Source: Liolophura sinensis
Taxonomy: Eukaryota > Mollusca > Polyplacophora > Chitonida > Chitonidae
DNA: 64,000 nucleotides
Assembly (NCBI RefSeq): GCF_032854445.1
Contig: NC_088301.1
Span: forward strand, 124,001 to 188,000
Reading direction: 5' to 3'
Shown here: piece by piece, positions 12,001 to 27,000 of the stretch
Layout: every line of letters starts with the position of its first letter
How positions within the stretch are numbered: the stretch's first letter is position 1
Position numbers and translations under genes: made by a program
The notes under the pieces: model-generated
The model's database searches: none
Told to the model about the DNA's origin: nothing
What the model saw: only the letters and a program-made list of their open reading frames with translations

Positions 12001-15000
12001 AGCCGATCCCCGAATGGCTGTCCTGGACAGCTATATTTAATACAGAAATGTTAGGAAAAAGCCCTGAATTTAATATGATTATTTGAATAAGACACTTTAT
12101 GTGCCATGCCAGAATTTATGGACTGGTCTTATTGAAATAAATGTTTCAGTAAGCGTTGCTAATGTAACCCCTATTGAAATGTTATTTCAAAAAGGGTTGC
12201 CATGGTATTGCAACGCTTAAGGAAATAGTTGTTTCATTAAGAGTTACAATGTAACACTTAATGAAAGAATCTGTATGTGCCGGATTTAAAGTCATGACAT
12301 CAGCGATAGGTAACTGTTTTCAAGGCAACATTAAGCCATTCTCGAACACCTAGATTCGCATTAGCACACACAATTCGAAGATCCATAAAAATTTACTTAC
12401 ACTCTGAGTGAGATACGCTTTGTTCAGCTCCAGGCAACAGATTATCAAGTTTCCGCCAACAGGAAAGTTAACATGAACACAATGCTGAGTTTCAGGTATT
12501 CACAGAAACCTGTCGGAAATGGGGTGTTACATTTTCAAATAAGTATATTTGTTGTATCGACCAGATCGACCTGATAATTTCACGCAGTGTTAATAGTTAA
12601 GATCTCAGCGTAAACTCATAATGCCTGGAAACAGCTGAAACATTAACTAAAACTCCAACGTGTGCGTGTGTATTTAAAGAGGTCAGCTTTGTTTGAGTTG
12701 AATGTGCAGAGACACTCCTGTATTAGAGATTTCGGCTGTACATATATACGTAAGCTAATCTCAGCTGGATCAAAATTCGGGTCAGGTGATTTACTAAACA
12801 CCTTGTGGGTTTACTTGGTATGTACTAGAGGGTCGGTAGTAACCAGGGAGAACACTGAATCTGGGAGAAGGAAAAAACAACGTATACATGAAACTTATGA
12901 GTAGTAATCCAGCAGCATGCGGTTAAAATGACAGGTAAGCTGTTATGTATTAAAGTAAAATGACAGGTACGCTGTTATGTATTAAAGTCAGTCGGTGTGT
13001 TTGCCTCTGTACAGGACACCTATGTCTGTCACAGGTATACGTATGTTTGTCACGAGGGGCACATTTATTCTTTCACAGATGTGCCTTGCTGACGTTTTCG
13101 TCTTGGTATAGAACTTAAGAATCGGCACATAAATCGTTACTGTGGCATATTGTTGTTTTCAGGAAACAAAATAGTCCTGTAATAAATACGAAACCCGGAT
13201 GATGTATAAGTAATCGTCACAGTCATCATTTGCTGAAATTGTCATTTCTGTCACGTGATTAATCTAATTTGAATCGTAACACATTTCTTTATTTTATTCC
13301 TGATAGAATAAAGCCTTTTTTGATTTCCATGACTTTCCACTGTTGTATGGTAGTAGGTGCCATACAGATATGCACAGCACACTGGTGTAAAGACAAGTGT
13401 CTTTACAAGTGTCTCTCCCACACGAGCGTTGCCGACGGCTTATAGTAATCAAGACCTGGCGCGCAAAGAAATCTACCAATTCCCTTTCCCAGACCGGGTT
13501 TGAACCCGTGCTTCGTGTGTCAAAGCGATTCAGAAATACGAAGTGCACCGTTAACCATTAACCACATCAGTTCTTCAGCAGTTACCTATTTCTTGAAAGA
13601 TAGATTTTTATAAGATAAACAACCAATAGACAATGGCCATTTTTTCGTGAGCAATTTATCCTTCACACAAAGACCCAGCAGTACCCGTTATAAATGTGTG
13701 GTTGAGATTGTAATGTTAACAAGACTCCTCCAGGCAGGAGTAACGAAAGTCAGTAACCCTACACCCCCTCCCCCCACCCCCACACACCTAAAACCTCACT
13801 CTCACCTACATTAGCCATACAAGTATAAATACATATAAAGTGGTACCTTGTAACTTAATCCACTGCTGACGTCACGTGTTGACGTCATGCGAAGACCTTT
13901 AAATCTAATTATTACACCTAAGTGAATTGTTGGGAAGTGTTTATCTTAATTGTTGTCAGCTGTTTACATCAATGATATGTCCTAAAGCATGACTTATGAC
14001 GTAGGTCTACAAGCTTAACAACATGTCTTCATTAAAGAGACCAGAATAAAGTAGGGATCGCGTAATTCATTAGGACCATATCGTTGACCTTCGAGTTACA
14101 GTTCTAATTCATTTTCATTTAATTATATCTGCTTGATTATATATTTAGCTTTTACTTCATTTGGTGTCAGATAAATCGCTATCGACCAACTCTCTTTTGT
14201 TGATGTTTGCGCCCTATTGTAAAATCTAGCAATTTGGAAGGACAATTTTCAAAACTATGCCAGATTCTCTCTGTATATCATTTTTTTTAATCAGTAATTT
14301 TCATTTCTTTTCCTTTTTATTCACAATGGATTCAAAGGCGTAAAGCAACGCAATACTGTGCTGTTGCCGCTACGTATCGCGTGGATTCTGTCATGTTCTG
14401 CATGTTCAAGATTTAAACTTTGGTATAGACATGGTTTCCTTTCTGTTCAGTATCGTGCGGTAAAAGTTAAATTTCTGTGAATGTCACAAAAATGAGAGTG
14501 CCATAATTCACATTAGCATTCCGCACAAGCGCACGACATCACGTGAGAGAAAGCGCTTTTACGAAATTTTTTGATCTGTGCCATGGACTTCTTCCCTTTC
14601 TTAATTGTTTTTTATAATTTGAATATTCAATAATATTTCACTTATTCGACGACGGCCAGCATCATTGTGGGAGAAAATTCTTCCGTTTCTTCTTATCATT
14701 CGCAGTCGGGAAACCTGGGTCTTGTCTAGGCCCTGTCTCCCGGAAATCTTATCCGGCAAAAGGGAACCATCATTTTGCCGTTTTACTTTTGTCATGTTGA
14801 AGCTTTCCTGAAAAATGGAATGAAATGGCACTAAACATGGTAATTTGTTTGGATGATATCGAGGTGGTATCCAGTTGTCCTGAACACGTCGTGACGAAAG
14901 CGAAACTTGAGAAGAGATCCGTGTTGCTTTTTGAGAAAGCCTGGAGATATATATGAGGAATAAGAAAGAGGATACCTTCAGGGAAGTCCGGCAGATACGA

Positions 15001-18000
15001 GCTGACCGTTATATGCTGATAGTGTGTGCTGTACGCTACAAACATACGCTTAGGCTTAATCGTCATATACTGGAGAATAAAGATTTCGTGGATAATGAAT
15101 TAACATTGTGAACAGACAAAGACTCGGTTTGTACTCGGTGGTGTGATGATTTTATCAACTTACGTTTGATAACTCATATGTGAGTTTCATTAGACAAAGG
15201 GATTTCTTATTACATAACACCAAATGTAAATATGGAAGTGTACTTTCTAATTACCAAATTGCCGAAGGGGAGACGCAGTGAGATCTGTGCGAAAAACTGA
15301 TAGGCATATACCTGCTAAAATGAAAACGGCTATTTGACCACTCTAGCAGAAATGTCATGTTTTCTACAAAACACCAGTGTTTTGAATAAAACGTGGAAAT
15401 GATTTACTGAAAAGTCAATCTTATAAAATCTTATACCAGCCTATGCAAGGCGTTTGCACATTAATGCGTGAGTGTTTATGTCATGCGTCGTTAATATTTA
15501 CTCCGGTTTCCTCCATCTGTAAATCAGACTGCCGTACACATGAGTTTCCTCCATCTGTAAATCAGACTGCCGTACACATGAGCTTCCTCCATCTGTAAAT
15601 TAGACTTCCCTACACACGAGTTTTCCCTATCTGTAACTCAGGCTCCCGTACACATGAGTTTCGAGCATCTGTAACTCAGGCTCCCGTACACATGAGTTTC
15701 GAGCATCTGTAAATCAGACTCCCGTACACACGAGCTTCCTACATCTGTAAATCAGGCTCCCGTACACATGAGCTTCCTCCATCTGTAAATCAGGCTGCCG
15801 TACACATGAGTGAAAAACTGTTGAGTATGGTACCAAACATCAATCAGATTAATTAATGTAATAAGATAAAATATGTCAATGCTGACACCTGTTCAGGTGC
15901 ATGTCATTGGCTAACTTTCACATATGTTCTCCACAGATGAGGTAGCAGTATTTGTTGGCGTTTCAGATTTGACCACGGAGGTCGTGACACAATATCTCAA
16001 TGAAAATCCCGAATTTCTGGACCGCTACGTCTCAGCACATATCAATAATGAACGCTTGGAGAAATGGTCCAATCGTCGCCTCGCCAACAGCAAGCAGAGC
16101 AACAGACAAAGGTTGACAGAGTCAGGACTGATAAACGGTAAGGCACGATGTTGCTGATAGTACAGAAGATCCTTGGTTTTTATAGTAACCAGAAAGATTT
16201 AAGCATAAAACCCCCATATTCAGTCAGTGTTATATGTCACAAATGCAGTTCGGCTGGTCTCCTCTCCGGCCGAACTTGGGAAGGTCAGCAACTTACGGTT
16301 GTTCGAGTTTCCTCCCACCATAATGTCAGTCGCAATCGTAAAAGTAAAATCTTCTTGAGTATGGCGTAAAATAAATAAATAAACAGATAAATGCATAAAT
16401 ACAATCGGTCCCTTGATAACATGTGAAGGCCTCCATCTTTGCCGCAAAACGAACTCATATTTTGATATGTTGTAGGAGATTCTCAAGAAAACAGAAAACC
16501 AACAATCGCCAAATGGAAAGTAAGTCATTTTTGTTGTTTCGTACACACTGATTGATCATCTGTCCTGTAAACGGTATGTCTCAGGGTTAATCCCCAACTG
16601 AGTCGTACCTAAGACTTTAACGTTGATGTAAGTAATCTCGGCGCTCAAGGTGAGGGGGGGAGGGGGGGGGGATATAATGTGACTGGTCGGGACGTCGTGT
16701 CTGGTGTCTTCGGCATGGCGTTTTAGTAAGACAGGCACTAGTAAGACATTATGTCCGGCATGATACTAACATTTCAGTTTTTCTGATAGAAAAAATTGTT
16801 CAAACTCCACAAAAAACTCTTAACTGGCCCTAAAAGGTGGATAACTCAGTCAGGATCAAGCATTTGTTTACTTCACAGATGGTAATCTGTAGGTGAAATG
16901 CAGTGCCTTTAGTTTTCGGGCAGTGTGTAATAGTCTTTGGTATCTTGTTTACAGTCCTGTCTACAAGCAGACAAATGGAGGCTCCTGCAAGATTTGACGA
17001 GGGACATGAACCAGTTGTCCAACCGGAGTCAAATTCTGTACGAGTTGGCGTGTTGTATGGCGTCAGGTAAGATTTGTAACAACCTGTTTGATTGGTTGAC
17101 TGCTGGGTGCGTGAAGTTAGCGACTCTAGTGTTTCAGCAGTAGTATTACACTAATGTGGTATTATAGCTCTGCTCTCGCCTTAAGATACATTATCTGGTT
17201 TATACCAGGTCATTCCTGAGCTGTCTGCTTGGGATATCTCTGATGGAACGTAAACATGTAAACATGTATTCAATCATCATTGAGAATAGCCTCTGGAAAT
17301 TTTGTAAATATGTCTCTAGTGATATTTTAACTAAATAAAGTGTTATTAAAGCACATACATATATATACATATACATATGTATGGCCCCAAATACAAGGTC
17401 TGACTGTGCTATTCTTTTTACAGCAATGAATGCGGACGGTTTTAACTTGTGCCTGATGGATGAAAACAACGAGGTCAGTGATATTAACCATGCCTTTGGT
17501 CGGCTTACAAAGAACGTAAAATATTGATGAGTTCTTCTTATCTTAAATAATTTTTCAATAAAAGCCATCATGCTGATGGGTCTTATCTCACAGCGGCTTT
17601 ATCTGTAGCTTCTGGTACAGGACTGTTTTTGTTTCCTGTATCGTGTGGATGTCCCTAGGTTTGTGTTATTATCTCGTCATTATTCCTGGGGATTTTTCTA
17701 TGTGTCGATAAAGATATTTGTTTTATTTGTTCTCTAGGAGATTTTCCAGTACAAACCAAACGGTCAGGGGTATGTACTACTTTTATATCTTAGACACGAA
17801 GTATTTTTTTCGATTATTTGGTGACAAACGAAAACTATGTATGCTTTCAAAACAAAAACAACATAAAAACCTCGGGAATAATCTTGCACCATACGAGAGC
17901 TACATGGCGACTTGATTTAAGCTTGCAAGTGTTGGGATATATACAACAAATTTACATTCAGATAAATGTATTAGTCATGCATCACATCCTTATTTAAAGC

Positions 18001-21000
18001 ATTATTATGCAAAGACAATATATACCATATTATACATACATATAAATGTATATACATATACCATATATGTGATCCCAAATATCCACCATACAAAAATATT
18101 TTCAAATACACTTTCCACCTGAAAGAAAAAATTAAAATAAACAAGTTTTATATTAAATAAGTTTTCACGCTCTTTCATCTGATTTTGTCATCATTTTTAT
18201 GTTTTCGTCTCCTTTAATATGGAGATATTTAATATGGAAATTAAGAGCGTGGATATTACTGCATATCACACTAATGTGAATGTCTCTGCTTGACACGTTT
18301 TCAAACGCGTTCATGTGTCAGAGTTACCTCCCTTGAAAGCAGTAAATTGTTAGTTGGAATTCTGTTTGTGTTTTTCACAAAATAATCCGTTGTACTTTGT
18401 TTCTTAACAAAATGATTGTAAACAAAACAATGATATGTTTCAGAAAATCCCAATCAGTGCATTCAAGACACATTGGAAAGGGCAGTACTCTCTCGGCTTA
18501 TGTCGCGTATACAAAGGAAAGCATTCGGCTTAATGATATAATACAGGTAGGTATTCCGTCTACCTTACATGCAAAAAGGAGATTCGGTTTAACGATGTAA
18601 TACAGGTAGGTATTTTGTCTGCCTTACATCCAAAGAGGAGAATCCGTTGTCAGTAGATTTTCTGAGTTTATACACATTGGTTTATTTATTTATTTATTTA
18701 TTTATTTATTTGATTGGTGTTTTACGCAGTATTCAAGAATATTTCACTTATACGACGGCGGCCAGCCTTATGGTGGGTCGAAACCGGGCAGAGCCCAGGG
18801 GAAACCCACGACCAGCCGCAGGTTGCTGCAGACGTTCCTACATATGGCCGCAGAGGAGCTGGACTTGAACTCACAGCGACCGCATTGGTGAGAGACTCCT
18901 GGGTCATTACGCTGCGACATTGGTTTAAATTACTAATAAGGCGCATGAATACTTATATTTACAGAGAAACCATTGTTTAGTTTGCCACCGAATGTTGAAC
19001 TAACCTTCTCAGAGGCACTTACATGAAATTTTTGAGAGTTTGAACCCTTGAAAAAGAATCCTTCTAGGTTAAGACTGAGTAGGTTTTCATTATCTGCATT
19101 GTTGGCCATTTCCATCAGGACTCCCGGTTCCCAGAAGGCTTGGTATCCGGAAGCGACAAGGCCCAGTCAGTGATTGCGCAGCCAATCATATACTCCTCCG
19201 GGGAAGTTCTAGGTAAGTACCGATAGATTTTTACTTCGGGTGGGGGGCCCGAAGTGTAACTATTGTGTGGAATTAAGTCATTTTTGGGAACAAGCCTGGA
19301 GGATTTTCGGCCACTTCTTTGAATAAGGCTATGTGGGTGCTCCATGCTATGTTACTGTATGTTCACGCTGTCATTTGTTTTGTCTGTAGGTGTGGTTGAA
19401 TTATACAGACATATTGGATGTCCTTACTTCAGCGTGGATGACGAAGAGGTATGATTGACCATTCTGACCAGAACATTTTTATGTAGCAATTTTGAAATTT
19501 TACTTATTTTATTTATTTGATTTGTGTTTTACGCCGTACTCAAGAATATTTCCCTTATACACCAGCATTATGGTGGGAGGAAACCGGACAGAGCCAGGGG
19601 GAAACTCACGACCATCCAAAGGTTGCTAGCAGACCTTCCCATGAGTTTTGATTTTCAAAAATCAGTATGTGAAATGCTCGACCATTGAACTTATGTGTGT
19701 TAACAGGCACATTGTCGGGAATTAATTTTATCTTTGATTGAAAGACAAAACTAAAATAACGTTTAAAGAAAGAATTTCACTATGTAATACGTTATGATCC
19801 TGCCACACCATCCCTTAGTGAAAGGCTGACAATGTACATAGCAGTGATATATATGGGCATACAGAAAAACGACTGTAAAATTGTAATACACAGTGGTCTT
19901 TCTGAGTGTAATTGCCCTTGTTTTAACGGTTCTTTTGCCTCCCACCAGGTGGCCAAGTGGTACCTCTTGTGGACTGATATTATTGTGCAATATCACGAGG
20001 TATACCGCTATCTGTGTTATCCATGATTAACACACTGTAAGAGTGGGCTTTTAACTAATACGTATATGTATGATGCAAATATTATACCCTAATATTAACC
20101 AAGCTTGAGCCAATTCTCTCACACATTGCTTTTTCGTCAGATGTCAGGTTTGTTTCATTTCGTTATAGACAGAACAAAATGCCTTTGTTCAAGCAAAAAT
20201 ACCCCAATAAAAAAGAAATGTATCAAGTGAGAGTGTCAGTGAATCGGCTCGCTACGTCATAATATGTCCGATAGCTTTCCTACTAACTTCATGTTTCTTA
20301 TTTTAGATGGTAGCCAAATTCCTGCTCTGGGGAAGCGTAGCTGTTCACTTTGCTGAGGTATCATTCCAAACTTCTTCCAGTATTGTTCACGGATCCTAAA
20401 ATGTCCGTTCACTTGCATGCATGGATCATGAATGTCATTCTGAATGTCACAGGTCAATCATGGTGCCTAAAACGACGCAAAACGTACGCTATACCATAAG
20501 CCCATCGGTATGAGAAGTGAAATAGCAACGCTTAAGCGGCAATGCATAGTATGGCCTAGACTGAATTGCCATCTACATGTTCTTCATGTCACTGAAGTCG
20601 TATGCTGTCCAGAAGTATAAAGTGATATATGAAGACCGTGTAAATGGTTCAACACTGAAAAGTAGACACTCGTTGAGATCGATAATGGCACCGTCATACT
20701 TCCGAGCTATGATCATCATGGGGTATGAAATGGGGTTAGAACTGATTCGAAAATGGAAATGGTTTATTCTGCTATAGGTAAAGAGCAAGATGTCATACTC
20801 TGCTTTTTAACAATGCCTTTTCCTGGATGGCAGTTGCCGTTAAGAACTCCTTAGGAAGTTCACTCAGCTCAACTATATATTTATCTCATCAGCTTCCCTT
20901 GATTTATTGCTGTCTAAAGTCAAACATCACAAAAAAATGATTTGCATTTGTTAATAGATTGTTAATATATTTAACATTAGCCACAAGCAAATTCCGTGTC

Positions 21001-24000
21001 AAATTCCATGATGTATTGCGACTTTATGTAAAGATGTCATTATGCTAGCACCTTATAAACAGGTATAAATTGCAACAGATTTATTGTGAGAGCGTAATTC
21101 GTGTACACTGCTGAATGTGGTCATGTAGGATAATTACATCATTTCCGGGTAATTCGTGTACACTGCTGAATGTGGTCATGTAGGATAATTACATCGTTTA
21201 CGGGTAATTCGTGTACACTGCTGAATGTGGTCATGTAGGATAATTATATCGTTTACGGGTAATTCGTGTACACTGCTGAATGTGGTCATGTAGGATAATT
21301 ATATCGTTTACGGGTAATTCGTGTACACTGCTGAATGTGGTCATGTAGGATAATTACATCGTTTACGGGTAATTCGTGTACACTGCTGAATGTGATCATG
21401 TAGGATAATTACATCGTTTCCGGGTAATTCGTGTACACTGCTGAATGTGGTCATGTAGGATAATTACATCATTTCCGGGTAATTTGTGTACACTGCTGAA
21501 TGTGGTCATGTAGGATAATTATATCGTTTACGGGTAATTTGTGTACACTGCTGAATGTGGTCATTTAGGATAATTACATCGTTTACGGGTAACTCGTGTA
21601 CACTGCTGAATGTGGTCATGTAGGATAATTACATCGTTTACGGGTAATTCGTGTACACTGCTGAATGTGGTCATGTAGGATAATTATATCGTTTACGGGT
21701 AATTTGTGTACACTGCTGAATGTGGTCATGTAGGATAATTACATCGTTTACGGGTAATTTGTGTACACTGCTGAATGTGGTCATGTAGGATAATTACATC
21801 ATTTCCGGGTAATTTGTGTACACTGCTGAATGTGGTCTTGTAGGATAATTACATCGTTTACGGGTAATTTGTGTACACTGCTGAATGTGGTCATGTAGGA
21901 TAATTACATCATTTCCGGGTAATTCGTGTACACTGCTGAATGTGGTCATGTAGGATAATTACATCGTTTACGGGTAATTTGTGTACACTGCTGAATGTGG
22001 TCATGTAGGATAATTACATCATTTCCGGGTAATTTGTGTACACTGCTGAATGTGGTCATGTAGGATAATTATATCGTTTACGGGTAATTCGTGTACACTG
22101 CTGAATGTGGTCATGTAGGATAATTACATCATTTCCGGGTAATTCGTGTACACTGCTGAATGTGGTCATGTAGGATAATTACATCATTTCCGGGTAATTC
22201 GTGTACACTGCTGAATGTGGTCATGTAGGATAATTACATCGTTTTACGGGTAGTTCGTGTAGGCTACACTGTTGAATGTGTTGTCATGTAGGATATGTAT
22301 ACGTGTCACTTGCTTAACTAATTTTTTTAACGAATACTTTTCTGTGATAATGTCCATGTGTGTTAATCCAAGTCACCCTCTGACCGTCTTTTTCCATCTG
22401 TCCCGACGTCACGTGTTCCTACAGGTGTGCTTGTCATTAAAGGTTGGTTGTATCACGTGACTAGAATACAGTCAAAACGACGACGTCACTCCGTTATTGT
22501 TGTTGTTGTCCTAAACTTTTGGGTTTGAGTTTTGTCTGCTGTTACCTACTGAACTGTTACCGCTTCGCCCCACCTCAAAAATCATTTCATTTCGTTTTTA
22601 CTCAAAACGTTTTAATACATTAACAATCGTTTTAGTCTCGTTTTCTACTTTTTACTCCACATAATTTTGAAGCAATGCAGATTTATTTCATCTCTGTGTT
22701 TTGGTATTATATCGATGGTGTGATGATTCTGATATTCCTAATAATTTCTGTCTTTTACTCTAATCTCTCTTTTTATAACCACGAAGGTATTATTTTGCTT
22801 CACCTTTGTATTTCACTTTCATTCACAACTACTCAGGCATCGCCTGTATAATTCACACAAAAATACCTATTTTCTAAAACTGCTTCAAGCTCCCAAAAAG
22901 TGAACACATGTAACTTAATCAACATATGGAAACAGTTTCTCAAGTTAATCCCTGTGGCCGAAAACCACTGTTCACACGGGTATGCACAGAAAAGACGATC
23001 AAAGTCACTGTTTAATGTAGAGTCTATGACATGGTAAATAACTTAACTGAGTATGGTAATACACATGCATGGGCGATTAAGATTACCGATTTGAAAATCA
23101 GTTGCACTTTGGCTTTAATAATAATAATAATAGTGATTGTTTCCAAGAATCACGTATTCTTAAACACGTATAAACCTTGATTTTCACAGATGTACCATGC
23201 AATGACGAGACAGCGGAAACTCAACGATTTCCTATTAACTGTAACTAAGTAAGTACACCACACTTGGTATCGCACTGAGCCCCTCGCCCAGCTTCTCTAT
23301 GTTTTTTTTAACATTTCACACATTTTGAAGTAAACATATATTTGTTGTGTTGCAAACTAATATATTTTTAATTATAACTGATTATACGTAATCGTGTATA
23401 ATTTGACAAAGGACAAACGTTATGCAAACGTTGATCCACGCACCTGATCAGCACACGTTTATGTTTCTTTTTAACTTGTTTCTAATTAATTTATTACAGA
23501 TCAATATTTCAAGATATCGTCAGCATGGACACTCTTATAATGAAGATTATGGTGAGTGGTCGGAGAATGTCTCTTCCCCACATAACTCAATCAGTAGCCC
23601 AAGTTTGTGGCTTTTTTTATAAATTAACAGGTTTTCAGTAATTATTTAAATTTTATTTAAGAATTTGCTGATACATATATGATACATGATACTTATGATA
23701 CAGTGTTGTTATCTGTTCCACGTATTTCTGAAACTGCCAAAGAAAAAATGAATGAGTGTAACGGATCATTTCCAGTTATAGTTTAATGTTTTTGTATCTT
23801 TTCATTGGGATTCATTTTTCCAGTGTAATTGTGATTTGACTTGTTTCTTCACATGTGATTACTTTTTGTTCTATTAATTTAGTTTTTTGATTGTTGTGTA
23901 ACGCCATTTTCCATATTCTACAAAGGTATGAAACTAAATTCTATATCCAAGGAAAATCTGAAATCTATTAAATTTGATCTGTTGTCTGTACTCTACAGGC

Positions 24001-27000
24001 AAGAAATCACCTGTCCATTATTAGCAGTATAGCTAAAGAAAAATTGTCGGCCTACATTAATGATTTAGACATTTCACCGAAAAAAATAAGCTATTAGTGG
24101 ATCAGATATTACACTGATAAAACAAGCTTCCGTTAAAACCTTGTGAGGAGACTTGACAGAATGAATTACATCTCCATGGCCGAGTGCTGCATGTAACATG
24201 ACCTTTTCTTCACTTAGACGATTCCAGTTAACATGAACGGAAGTTTTTATTTTTCATTGTAGAGTTACCGGTTTATTTTATTTGTGGAACCTTATCGTTG
24301 TTATAAAACACGAGGCCGATAATTTTGGTGTGGTAAAAATGTATCATTTAAATGTTTGTGTCCAGAATTTTGCTCAAAAGTTGGTGAACGCAGATCGTGC
24401 CTCCTTGTTTCTGTTGGATAACCACACCCATGAACTGTACGCCCGAATATTTGACGTGGGTACTGAGCAGCGCCAGGACAAAAGCAACCGAGAGATCAGG
24501 TTAGGTTTCGGTGCAGAGGATATATTAACATCAAATCTCGTCGCAAGGGGAGCTGAAGACACTGTTATTTTGACTCGTACATTATTTCAGGCGAAGTGGT
24601 TTGTTCAGCAAAAATCAATAACTAATTGATAAAGCACAACCTCGTGATGTCTCGCGTTGCTTGTAATCAATCACAAGGCAGATGGAACCTATATATAAGC
24701 AAAAATTGCTACATTTGCTAAGAAGGAGCAGTTTGACTCGGCACAGCCTACATTGTCTGAAATAACAGTCTAAATCAAACAGTGATCTAAACAGACATCC
24801 CGCAGACATCGCACAGACATCGCACAGACATCGCGCAGACATCCCGCAGACATCGCACAGACAGAACACACAGAACATAAAATGCATTCTTGTAACAGAA
24901 AAGAACGTGGATTATGTTTGCACGTTTCACAGCAGGAAATGGCTTATTTTGTTCCAAGCGACTGGTACGAGTTCTCTATTAAGCCTTTGTATACAAAACC
25001 ATTATCTGTATTCTTTGACAGAACTATGCAAAAAAGCTTGTGAATGCTGATAGGGCGTCGCTTTTCCTGGTCGATATGCGATCACGTGAACTGTACGCCC
25101 GAATATTTGACACCGGTTCCACGGAGGAGCCAGACAAAAACCCAGTACTTCAGAAAGAGATAAGGTCTGGTTGTGCTCTCAACAAGTATGTAGTGTTGTG
25201 ACCACCGCTAACCAGAAATACAGCTTTCCTTCTAAGTTTTTCTTATTTTATTTATTTTTTTTATTCCTTTTTATGCTTTTTTTCTTATTTCTAAAAAAGC
25301 ACGTTATTATCTTTGAAGATGTTTTTTATGGCACCGTTTTAAGTTTTATTCTAAAAGAAAAACTAACCACAAATTTTTTTGAATTGCACTGTTTTAACCT
25401 AAGCATTTACCCTTTAGACATACAGATGAAACCATCTCCTAAAGTATCCTGTATTAACTGCAACCTGTCGATCAAAATAGGTGACAGAGAAATCGTAGAG
25501 CTCAATTGTGGGACTTAACTGTGGGAAAAGTTTCGAGCAGTTGCATTACTTATACGTTTGTATGTTAGACTAATAGACGTTGCCTAATAGCTTTTACAGT
25601 ATGATTTTGTTCATCTTAATTTGAAAGCGTAATTTCCTATCCAGGTTTTTCAGGTGAATTATTTATTTAGTGACAGAAACGCTGAGGTAGAGCAATTGGG
25701 TTGAAGTTTTGGATGTTTATTAATAAGAAATACTTGAAACAGGTACAGCTTTTTTCAAGTACTTGCGAAATAAACCGTCACGCCAAAGATTTAGCAGAAA
25801 GGAACGGCTGTTTTTATGCTTTGTGGTATTAGTTGTCTCTGTTTTACATATTTTCCTTTCGGTTCGAACTTTTTTGGATAAAATTACAAGCTGTCATGTT
25901 TCACTATTTTGACTGCCACGTTAAACCTTCCGATGTAGGTTGTATACTACCATGCATGCTTTGTGTGTTAGGATGAAAACCTAACACTGCTATACTTTAG
26001 AAAAGGCGCGTGGAGCCTAAGGCAAGACATCTGCTTAGTAGATGACTTCACCTTTGTAACTGCTTGGAATAGCAAAAGCTAGTTAGAGCGTCAACCTTTT
26101 AGGAATGTATAGAGAATTTCGCCTAGTTAGTTAGCGACACAGACGATCAATTGCCCCCCCCCCCCCCCGCCACTACACGTGTGAAACTCCTCTGACTGAA
26201 TCACATCATCATCACTTGTTACAGCACTTTTCTCCGATTATCCCTCACTATTCACCTCACTTCATATTCCAGTTAGTGTCATGTTGTTACTTTTATTATC
26301 GGTATGTCTTCCATCTTGCTGCATTTTCAGTTTGCTACGTTTTGTGGTTAAACATAGTTTAGAATAATGAAGATTTTTGTTAAATTCTTTGTTCATGAAT
26401 TAATTTTAATGCTCGTGAAGTTATTAATTATTTTATCATTAATTTCAATTTATGGCTATTCAAAATGATAAAAATGCTTTGAAAAATATTCAAATGCAAA
26501 CGGTGGCATTTCGTCTGTTGAGATTTGTCCTCAATCCTTTATTAAAACGTTGACACAAGTTAAACCGTCTGCTAACAGCTCTACGAGAAATGATTATGTT
26601 ATATAAGCTTATTTTGACATGTATAATCCGCAGAAAACTGTGTCTAAATAAATAGCACACCGTCTTTACGTTTTTTAGATTCCCCATGGACAAAGGTGTT
26701 GCAGGTCACGTGGCATCTACAGGACAAATTCTCAATATTTCAGACGCATATAAAGATGATAGATTCACAGGTAAAACCACTCCTGTCGCTCGTATATCTT
26801 TACTTGTTTACTTATTTATTTGATTTATGCTTTACGCCTTACAACACGAATATGGCAATTCAGGCTGCCAGCATCACGGTAGGAGGAACCGGGCAAAGCC
26901 CGGAGGAATCCAACGAAGATCCGCAGGTTGCTGCAAGACCTTCCCAGCATGAGTTAGATTTGAACTCACAGTCACTGCCTTGGTGAGACGTTTTATAATG

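Larger units (their letters stand above)
6024..15936. other. Long intron 1 of PDE10 (if exon 5949 is right)
   Basis: No coding exon seen on either strand. It holds SINEs (6,987-7,341; 9,569-9,812; 14,624-14,680), three minisatellites (7,384-7,610; 8,640-9,530; 15,502-15,812), palindromes at 12,150-12,266 and a tRNA-like fragment near 13,490-13,570. The stretch 10,290-10,430 contains a loose repeat of 'tgtcgtcaaagact'. The rest is featureless. Confidence 0.55.

Noticed and set aside
21092-22272. CRISPR-like regular array
   Set aside because: Whole 55-bp units repeat with no unique spacers, and the genome is animal; it is a minisatellite.
25171-25518. 115-codon ORF after alternative exon 2b
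   Set aside because: Starts across the exon donor and runs through T-rich intron; low-complexity hydrophobic read-through.
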